DNA of 5,798 nt from Methanomicrobia archaeon. GTDB lineage: Archaea; Methanobacteriota_B; Thermococci; Methanofastidiosales; NM3. The translations under genes and the position numbers were made by a program. The notes beneath the pieces are model-generated. The model saw only the letters and a list, made by a program, of their open reading frames with translations, was not told where the DNA came from and searched no databases. Below, in pieces: positions 1 to 4,589 of this stretch. Numbering within the stretch: position 1 is the stretch's first letter; each line of letters begins with the position of its first letter. Where the stretch lies: positions 1 through 5,798 of the forward strand of contig DSAJ01000158.1 of NCBI GenBank assembly GCA_011372835.1. Direction: 5' to 3'.

Positions 1-41
1 GAATAATATTCTCAAATTTTACAAATTAAGAAATTATCTAC

Positions 42-57
42 CAAAAATCTTATATAC
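42..57 (+). promoter_or_regulatory. Archaeal promoter (BRE/TATA) of the permease gene
   Basis: A TATA-like TTATATAC lies at 50-57, preceded by an A-rich stretch (CAAAAAT, from 42) in the place of a B-recognition element. Archaeal transcription usually starts about 25 bases downstream of the TATA centre, which predicts a start near 78-82 and a leader of roughly 40 bases before the ATG at 123. The assignment rests on motif and spacing only. Confidence 0.6.
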
Positions 58-58
58 A

Positions 59-73
59 CAACCTCAAAGGTTG
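59..73. promoter_or_regulatory. Inverted repeat between TATA box and predicted transcription start (possible operator)
   Basis: CAACCT-CAA-AGGTTG is a perfect 6+6 base inverted repeat with a 3-base centre. It starts two bases after the TATA box and ends before the predicted transcription start. Archaeal repressors commonly bind at this place to block polymerase recruitment. No regulator gene is visible in the window, so the operator role is an inference. Confidence 0.4.
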
Positions 74-81
74 CTTCACAC

Positions 82-103
82 ATCTGTCGACATTACGGCA
101 GAT
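82..103 (+). promoter_or_regulatory. Hairpin in the permease mRNA leader
   Basis: Bases 82-89 (ATCTGTCG) can pair with 96-103 (CGGCAGAT), giving an 8-bp stem with one G-U pair and a 6-base loop (90-95). It would sit near the 5' end of the transcript, seven bases ahead of the Shine-Dalgarno site at 111. It may affect mRNA stability or translation. It does not look like a riboswitch class I recognise. Confidence 0.4.
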
Positions 104-110
104 CGTGAAT

Positions 111-116
111 AGGAGG
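111..116 (+). promoter_or_regulatory. Shine-Dalgarno site that fixes the permease start
   Basis: AGGAGG at 111-116 is followed by six bases and then ATG at 123. An in-frame GTG at 105 would place this ribosome binding site inside the coding region, so the ATG at 123 is the better start. Confidence 0.8.
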
Positions 117-122
117 AATTTT

Positions 123-1586
123 ATGCGCTGGTATATCGGCAAGGAAAGAGAGCCCGGTGAGTCGGAACAGCCTTACTGGGGCGGTCCGTTGCGGCTTCGG
201 CTTCCGTTCATCCACTATCCGTGGGAATGGCCCGAGTTCGTTGAAGGAGCTATCCTCTGTGTGGTGCCAATGGGTGTTATCGCAGCGATGCAGGCATCTC
301 TCGGCGTGACATACGAAATGGGGCTCACCATGGTCATTATTAACAATTTTATGTATTTGTTGCACACCAGCTTTGGTGACCCAAGCGTAGCTGGATGGAT
401 TACCGCAGGTATACCGTTGTACATGTCCTTTGTTGCGCTGTATGCAACAGAGACCAGCAAAGTCGGAGCCATACAGGCAATGTGTGCTCTGCAGGCATTA
501 ATGGCCATCATATTCTTGGTCATGGCGTTTACCGGAGGTGCCAAGAAGATAGTGAACGTGGTGCCCACGTCGCTTAAGGCGGGTATCCTGCTCGGTGCAG
601 GTATCGCTGCCATCACCAGGACGTGGGAAAACAGTGGCGCAGGTATCCAGAACGGCGTCGCAAAGTGGTCGCCGGCACTCGGAATCGGTCCCATATCGAT
701 CTCGTTCTTGGTCGCTGTGGTGCTATCGTTCTTCATCTTGTGGTCGCCGCGTGCTCTTGCATATCGGAAACAGCACAAATGGTTCGGATGGATAGCGCGC
801 TACGGTATCGCACCGACGTTCATCATCGGTTACATCATCGGTCTCGCACTTGGAGAGGTGCCCCAACCAACGGGCGTCTTCGACAGTGGATGGGTCTTCG
901 TGCCACATGTTGGTGAAACGTTCAATGCTATGTCGCCGCTTTCAGTTGGCTGGCCATCGGGCGAAATGTTCGTTGCTGCCATCTCGACAGCGATCGTTGC
1001 ATACGTTCTTGCGTTCGGCGACATCCTTGTCGCTCAGGCGATCATCGATGAGGCTAACGAGGCGCGAAAGGACGAACTCGTCATCCTCGACCCTAACAGG
1101 ACGAACTTCTGGACAGGTATACGAAACCTTGTAGAGACGATCATCTGGCCGTACCTGCCTCTCGCAGGTCCGCAGTGGACTGGAGGTCAGGCGCTTGTCG
1201 TCAACAGGTTCAAGAACTCCACACCAGAGGAAGAATACTCCTACTGGGGCGGTGCGACCGGCCTCTTCTGGGGTATGTCGATCATCATGCTCGTCTACCC
1301 ACTCGTGCTCGTCGTCAGGCCAGCACTCCCATACGGCTTCGGCCTCACGATGGCTGTGCAGGGCTACCTCTGTACGTACCTGGCAATGGAGATGGTGACG
1401 ACCAACCTCGAGCGTGGTATCGCAGGCATGACCGGCGGTATCCTCGCAACACGTGGTGCGACCTGGGCTCTGCTCATGGGTGTCCTCTTCTACCTTGCCC
1501 TCGAGTACGGTACGAAGGAGGAGAAGAAAGCCGAGAGACTTAGGGCAAAGGATGTACCCGAAGAGAAGGTCACTCCTGAAAAATAG
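123..1586 (+). CDS. Polytopic membrane transporter, NCS2 (uracil/xanthine permease)-like
   Basis: This is a 487-residue integral membrane protein, probably a secondary transporter. What is seen: a soluble N-terminus (about 1-38), then many hydrophobic segments, roughly 40-60, 64-81, 92-108, 117-137, 148-165, 188-206, 227-243, 282-303, 376-400, 404-421 and 446-462, and a highly charged C-terminal tail (463-487). The FGDPSVAGWITAGIP stretch, the VPTSLKAGILLGAGIAA stretch and the AFGD turn near 297-300 resemble the TM3, TM5 and TM8 regions of NCS2 permeases, and the length is within that family's usual range. The match is by eye and distant, so other UraA-fold families remain possible. The substrate is unknown. 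The gene is monocistronic by its own promoter and terminator. Convergent methyl-transfer genes nearby suggest, by context only, uptake of a methylated compound or its product. Confidence 0.6.
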   Translation: MRWYIGKEREPGESEQPYWGGPLRLRLPFIHYPWEWPEFVEGAILCVVPMGVIAAMQASLGVTYEMGLTMVIINNFMYLLHTSFGDPSVAGWITAGIPLYMSFVALYATETSKVGAIQAMCALQALMAIIFLVMAFTGGAKKIVNVVPTSLKAGILLGAGIAAITRTWENSGAGIQNGVAKWSPALGIGPISISFLVAVVLSFFILWSPRALAYRKQHKWFGWIARYGIAPTFIIGYIIGLALGEVPQPTGVFDSGWVFVPHVGETFNAMSPLSVGWPSGEMFVAAISTAIVAYVLAFGDILVAQAIIDEANEARKDELVILDPNRTNFWTGIRNLVETIIWPYLPLAGPQWTGGQALVVNRFKNSTPEEEYSYWGGATGLFWGMSIIMLVYPLVLVVRPALPYGFGLTMAVQGYLCTYLAMEMVTTNLERGIAGMTGGILATRGATWALLMGVLFYLALEYGTKEEKKAERLRAKDVPEEKVTPEK

Positions 1587-1629
1587 GTGAAGTAACTTCA
1601 CCTTCTCTTTTTTCTTTTTATCATTTTTT
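1586..1629 (+). terminator. Hairpin plus T-tract terminator after the permease
   Basis: GGTGAAG (1586-1592) pairs perfectly with CTTCACC (1596-1602) around a TAA loop. It is followed by a long pyrimidine run with T6, T5 and T6 tracts up to 1629. The stem begins on the last base of the stop codon. A second in-frame stop (TAA, 1593-1595) lies in the loop. Confidence 0.75.
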
Positions 1630-1679
1630 CTAAAACATCGTTTCTATATCACTCTACAATTATACAGTGTGACGTTAAC

Positions 1680-1688
1680 TTTTTAAAA
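1680..1688 (+). promoter_or_regulatory. Possible TATA box of the small membrane gene pair
   Basis: TTTTTAAAA at 1680-1688 lies 33-41 bases ahead of the ATG at 1721. It would give transcription starting near 1709 and a very short leader, with GGTGA (1709-1713) as the Shine-Dalgarno site. The sequence is a weak TATA match, and a TATATC at 1645-1650 is an alternative with a longer leader. Confidence 0.35.
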
Positions 1689-1720
1689 CTACCAACATAG
1701 TCAATTCTGGTGAAAATTAT

Positions 1721-1939
1721 ATGAATGAAAGAAAAGCCGTAGGTATATTACTTATCATCATGTTCATATTCATATTTGCCTACAGGTTGATGCAAGGGGG
1801 AGGCAAACTCTCAGAAGATTATCTCGACATATTTGTCGTTGGATTCTTCCTTGTGCTGATATTTCTATGGCAATTTATTAGCCCCGCCCAAAAGCGCAAG
1901 AAGGATGAGGAAGAGGGAAACGAACTGGAATCGGAGTAG
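1721..1939 (+). CDS. Small two-span membrane protein of unknown function
   Basis: This 72-residue protein matches no family I recognise. What is seen: two hydrophobic segments at about 7-24 and 36-54, a short glycine-rich connector (QGGGK, about 25-29), and a strongly charged tail (KRKKDEEE and following). This suggests a membrane hairpin with a cytoplasmic tail. The ATG at 1721 is preceded by GGTGA at 1709-1713 with seven bases of spacing, a good archaeal ribosome binding site. It ends in TAG, and the next gene starts six bases later in the same frame, so the two are surely co-transcribed. If TAG were read through as pyrrolysine, both would form a single protein of about 170 residues. The second gene has its own plausible start, so two separate proteins is the default reading. 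Confidence 0.7.
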   Translation: MNERKAVGILLIIMFIFIFAYRLMQGGGKLSEDYLDIFVVGFFLVLIFLWQFISPAQKRKKDEEEGNELESE

Positions 1940-1945
1940 AACACC

Positions 1946-2233
1946 ATGAAAATGCCAAAACAGAAGAAGAAGCTAGATCCAAAGATATTGGAACGTCTGC
2001 TCCCTCTCACGATCCTCGCATTCGTTGTGGGTGTGGGTGGTGTGTGGTTTATACGTAACTATATCACCAACAACGACATTATCACTTTCGCATATATCAT
2101 CGTGTTTTGGTTGATCTTCCAATCAAAGTTTGTTGAAATAGTGCGCGGGCCGGAATATTTCAAGAAACGCCAGGACGATGCATCAAAAAAGGCAAAGGAA
2201 ACAAGGAAAAAGTACGGGGGAAAACCCCGTTAG
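1946..2233 (+). CDS. Small two-span membrane protein of unknown function, partner of the preceding gene
   Basis: This 95-residue protein is not recognised. It has a lysine-rich N-terminus (KQKKKLDPK), two hydrophobic segments at about 19-40 and 45-66, and a basic, helical tail rich in K, R, E and D ending in YGGKPR. The architecture mirrors the upstream 72-residue protein: a two-helix hairpin with a charged tail and an aspartate at the start of the second span. They could be distant paralogues or subunits of one complex. The ATG at 1946 has GGAG (1933-1936) nine bases upstream; a second ATG two codons on (1952) is an alternative. The TAG stop overlaps the end of the convergent coiled-coil gene by four bases. 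The final codons also encode a GC-rich hairpin (2214-2230). Confidence 0.7.
   Translation: MKMPKQKKKLDPKILERLLPLTILAFVVGVGGVWFIRNYITNNDIITFAYIIVFWLIFQSKFVEIVRGPEYFKKRQDDASKKAKETRKKYGGKPR
2190..2230 (-). terminator. Terminator of the - strand gene set, embedded in the + strand gene
   Basis: ACGGGG (2214-2219) pairs with CCCCGT (2225-2230) around a 5-base loop. Read on the - strand, the hairpin directly follows the TAA stop of the coiled-coil gene (2232-2230) and is followed by ACTTTTTCC and further T runs down to about 2190. On the + strand no T-tract follows at once, so the element fits - strand termination better. It lies wholly within the last codons of the + strand gene. Confidence 0.55.
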
Positions 2234-2565
2234 TCCAACTCGGATCTCACTTCTTTTAACTCTTTTATCATGGCACGAATGCGCTTTTCCTCTTCGGGAT
2301 GGTCATGGGCAAGTACGGCGGCGAGATCGTCTAGTGCCTTTCCGGCCTGTTCGAAGTAGGGTCCGTGCTGTGAAGTCTTGCCACGCTTTAGTAATTGCTC
2401 ACGTCTGCGGAGTAACTCGTTTTCCTTCTCCTTGATGCCTGCTCGCTGGACACTGCCCCGCACAAGACCTCCGTACGTATTCATATCGATAAGGTCCTTT
2501 GCCTTTTCCTTGCGTTTTCGCAGCTTTTCAAGCTGCTCATCGATCTCCTCGATGGAATCATACAT
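2230..2565 (-). CDS. Short charged coiled-coil-like protein of unknown function
   Basis: This 111-residue soluble protein is not recognised. What is seen: heptad-like charged helices at about 3-27 (EEIDEQLEKLRKRKEKAKD), 44-65 and 90-110, separated by a glycine-containing break (NTYGGLVRG) and a GKTSQHGPYF segment. There are no cysteines or metal motifs. The ATG at 2565 is chosen because AGGTGA (2579-2574) gives a near-perfect archaeal Shine-Dalgarno site eight bases upstream. A GTG at 2577 would add four residues, and its GTGA overlaps the stop of the activator gene. Either way, translation is coupled to the corrinoid activator, so a role alongside it (for example assembly or regulation) is plausible but unproven. 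The 3' end overlaps the convergent membrane gene by four bases. Confidence 0.65.
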   Translation of the reverse strand: MYDSIEEIDEQLEKLRKRKEKAKDLIDMNTYGGLVRGSVQRAGIKEKENELLRRREQLLKRGKTSQHGPYFEQAGKALDDLAAVLAHDHPEEEKRIRAMIKELKEVRSELD

Positions 2566-2573
2566 TCGTTGTT

Positions 2574-2579
2574 TCACCT
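2574..2579 (-). promoter_or_regulatory. Shine-Dalgarno site overlapping the activator stop codon
   Basis: On the - strand AGGTGA (2579-2574) contains the TGA stop of the activator and lies eight bases ahead of the ATG at 2565. This supports re-initiation by terminating ribosomes and places the coiled-coil gene start at 2565 rather than at the GTG at 2577. Confidence 0.6.
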
Positions 2580-4469
2580 GTTGTTCTTCACGGGTATCGG
2601 CGCATAGACCTTCTTCATCGTTTCGGAGAATAGTGATATGTCCTTGTGTGGGAGGTTCATGGCAGAGACGAACTCGTCCTGGAACGTATCGTGCGTTGCA
2701 AGTTCGATGTAGCGAAGCTTTTCGAGGATCTCACGTTCCTCTTCGCGCTTCACGCCCGATATGAGTGACATGCGCGCGCCAGTGCCAGCAGCGTTCCCGA
2801 CGGATTTCACCTTGTCAAGTGGCACTTCCGGGAAAAGACCTATCGTCATGGCATTCTCGACATCGATGTAGTTGCCAAACGCTCCAGCGATGAGCACCCT
2901 GTCGATTTCCTTGGCCGTGATGCCTTTATGGCCCATGAGTATCGAAGCGCCAGCATACATCGCAGACTTGGCAAGCTGAACCTCGCGAAGGTCATTTGAC
3001 GTGATGACTATGTCCTTTTTGATCTTGGTCCTTCGGGCCCATTCGAGAACGAACTCGTATCCATGGTCGCCCTCGCGAACGCGGTCGTTTTCATCCTCAA
3101 GGCGCTCGCGGATCTTGCCCGTTACATCGATGACAGCGGATTTGAGCATCTCGGCAACGACGTCAATGATACCCGAACCGCAAATGCCCAACGGCTTTGA
3201 ACCACCTATCGTCTTATACTTGACATTGAGGCTGCCGCGGCTGATGTTGACATTTTCGATTGCCCCGTCTGCAGCCCTCATACCATACTTGATGGTCGAA
3301 CCTTCAAGCGCTGGGCCTGCTGCCGCCGAACAACATACCATCCCATCCTTGTTGCCTAGGACGATCTCGCCGTTCGTGCCGACATCGATTGCAAGGGTCA
3401 TCTCGGAACTCTTATGGATATCACATGACAGTATGACGCCAAGGTGGTCTGATCCGACGAATCCTGCTACGACAGGCAGCATGTGCACATTTCCAACAGG
3501 ATTGATGTTGATGGGGACATCTGAAGCACGCAGGTCAAGCGGATGTTGGACAGCTGGACAGTATGGTGCTAGTGAAAGGTATTTTGGATACAATCGAAGG
3601 AATATGTGGTGCATTGCCGTATTGCCAACGATCGTTACTTCCGAAAGCGACGACATCTCGATGCCCGCCTTCTCGCATCCCTCATTGATGATTTTGTTCA
3701 CGCCATCGACCACGAGCTTGGATAACTTTTCCAGATTCTCCTCCTTGAAGGAGTAAGATATACGAGCCATGAGGTCGTCGCCATACGGTATCTGGGGATT
3801 CATCATCGAACCAACGCCGATGATCTTGCCAGAAACAAGGTCCATCACGTATGCGACCATCGTCGTGGTGCCAATGTCAACGGCTGCACCATACACGGCA
3901 TCGAGCGATGGGTCACCTACAGCAAGCACTCGATTGCGATACATCGTAACAGAAATAGTATATTTTTGGTCCCTGATTATCTTGGGAAGTGTACGCAGCG
4001 TGGATATGTCCATGTCAATGGAATCATAGTCCGTTTGTTCTGCCAAAGCATTCTGGAGACGATGCCAGTCACAGGCGTTGTCTTCAAGGGTTGGTTTGGG
4101 CAGTGTCACGCTAAAGACCTTCACCAACGGGTCGATCTCCACAGGATATTCGGCTCCATTAACGAGGATCTTTTGTTCACCGAGCAGGCTTTCCTTCGGT
4201 ACGTCGATGATACAGTCGCCCTGTATCGTTGCACGGCATGCGAGACGTGCGCCTTTCGCGATATCGCCTGCAGAAAAGACCTTCCGCTCACTCGCCGTTA
4301 ATTCGCCCAATGTACCTTGATTGAGGTAGACCTTGCACTTTCCGCATGTACCTTTTCCTCCGCAAGGCGCATCAATGCCTACACCGGCGTTGTTTGCAGC
4401 CTCGAGCACTGATATGCCGGAGGAGATGTTGATCTTCTTACCCGATGGTTCGAAAGTTACCTTAGCCAT
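2574..4469 (-). CDS. RACo-type reductive activator of corrinoid proteins ([2Fe-2S] plus ASKHA ATPase)
   Basis: This 631-residue cytoplasmic protein would use ATP to drive re-reduction of inactive Co(II) corrinoid protein to Co(I), as RACo and RamA do. What is seen: an N-terminal plant-type [2Fe-2S] domain with Cys36, Cys42, Cys45 and Cys78 (C-x5-C-x2-C-x32-C), a linker and middle region, then an ASKHA (DUF4445-like) domain with DIGTTT (about 198-203), IDVGTNGE (about 361-368), ICGSGI (about 429-434) and IAGAFGNY (about 527-534). Length fits RACo (about 630) rather than Methanosarcina RamA (about 540, with C-terminal 4Fe-4S clusters). An ATG at 4493 would add eight residues, but the TATA box at 4507-4498 predicts transcription starting downstream of it, so 4469 is preferred, with GGTG (4478-4475) ahead. 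It follows the MT2-corrinoid fusion, its likely client. The TGA is coupled to the next gene. Confidence 0.88.
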   Translation of the reverse strand: MAKVTFEPSGKKINISSGISVLEAANNAGVGIDAPCGGKGTCGKCKVYLNQGTLGELTASERKVFSAGDIAKGARLACRATIQGDCIIDVPKESLLGEQKILVNGAEYPVEIDPLVKVFSVTLPKPTLEDNACDWHRLQNALAEQTDYDSIDMDISTLRTLPKIIRDQKYTISVTMYRNRVLAVGDPSLDAVYGAAVDIGTTTMVAYVMDLVSGKIIGVGSMMNPQIPYGDDLMARISYSFKEENLEKLSKLVVDGVNKIINEGCEKAGIEMSSLSEVTIVGNTAMHHIFLRLYPKYLSLAPYCPAVQHPLDLRASDVPININPVGNVHMLPVVAGFVGSDHLGVILSCDIHKSSEMTLAIDVGTNGEIVLGNKDGMVCCSAAAGPALEGSTIKYGMRAADGAIENVNISRGSLNVKYKTIGGSKPLGICGSGIIDVVAEMLKSAVIDVTGKIRERLEDENDRVREGDHGYEFVLEWARRTKIKKDIVITSNDLREVQLAKSAMYAGASILMGHKGITAKEIDRVLIAGAFGNYIDVENAMTIGLFPEVPLDKVKSVGNAAGTGARMSLISGVKREEEREILEKLRYIELATHDTFQDEFVSAMNLPHKDISLFSETMKKVYAPIPVKNNR

Positions 4470-4497
4470 ACTGACACCGACGTAACATGACATGAAT

Positions 4498-4507
4498 ATT
4501 ATAAAAA
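4498..4507 (-). promoter_or_regulatory. TATA box of the activator gene
   Basis: On the - strand TTTTTATAAT spans 4507-4498, preceded by purine-rich GTAAGG in the BRE position. A start about 25 bases downstream falls near 4478, leaving a leader of under ten bases before ATG 4469. This separate promoter, after a terminator, lets the activator be expressed apart from the fusion gene. Confidence 0.65.
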
Positions 4508-4509
4508 CC

Positions 4510-4519
4510 TTACCGGTAA
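4510..4519. promoter_or_regulatory. Ten-base palindrome beside the activator TATA box (possible regulator site)
   Basis: TTACCGGTAA is a perfect palindrome lying two bases upstream of the TATA box on the - strand and overlapping the expected BRE. A protein bound here could block or assist TFB/TBP binding. It differs from the inverted repeat at 59-73, so a shared regulator is not indicated. Confidence 0.35.
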
Positions 4520-4559
4520 ACAGGCATTCACTACGAACAATTTACGTTCATTAAATAAT

Positions 4560-4585
4560 AAAAAGAGAATAAAAAAAGAAAAAAA
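4560..4585 (-). terminator. T-rich terminator after the methyltransferase-corrinoid fusion
   Basis: Directly after the TAA stop (4592-4590), the - strand carries T7 (4585-4579), T7 (4577-4571) and T5 (4564-4560) tracts. Oligo-T runs are sufficient for archaeal RNA polymerase termination. No strong hairpin precedes them. Confidence 0.7.
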
Positions 4586-4589
4586 GAGT

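Noticed and set aside
105..122. GTG at 105 as the permease start
   Set aside because: It would put the AGGAGG ribosome site inside the coding region. ATG 123 has ideal spacing to it.
215..778. 187-codon - strand open frame within the permease
   Set aside because: Antisense shadow. The forward frame has a strong ribosome site and membrane protein character, while this one has neither.
1584..1595. Pyrrolysine read-through of the permease TAG
   Set aside because: It would add only three residues before TAA at 1593 and would not change the protein in a meaningful way.
942..1601. Long antisense open frame (219 codons) opposite the permease
   Set aside because: The translation is rich in His, Arg, Asp and Cys with no domain, and it has no ribosome site. 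It is a shadow of the membrane protein's codon pattern.
3001..3756. 251-codon + strand open frame within the activator gene
   Set aside because: It lies opposite a clearly conserved ASKHA coding region. The translation is Ser/Pro/Thr-rich and without motifs.
4535..4549. GAAC...GTTC inverted repeat downstream of the fusion gene
   Set aside because: Only four paired bases around a 7-base AT-rich centre, which is expected by chance in AT-rich intergenic DNA.
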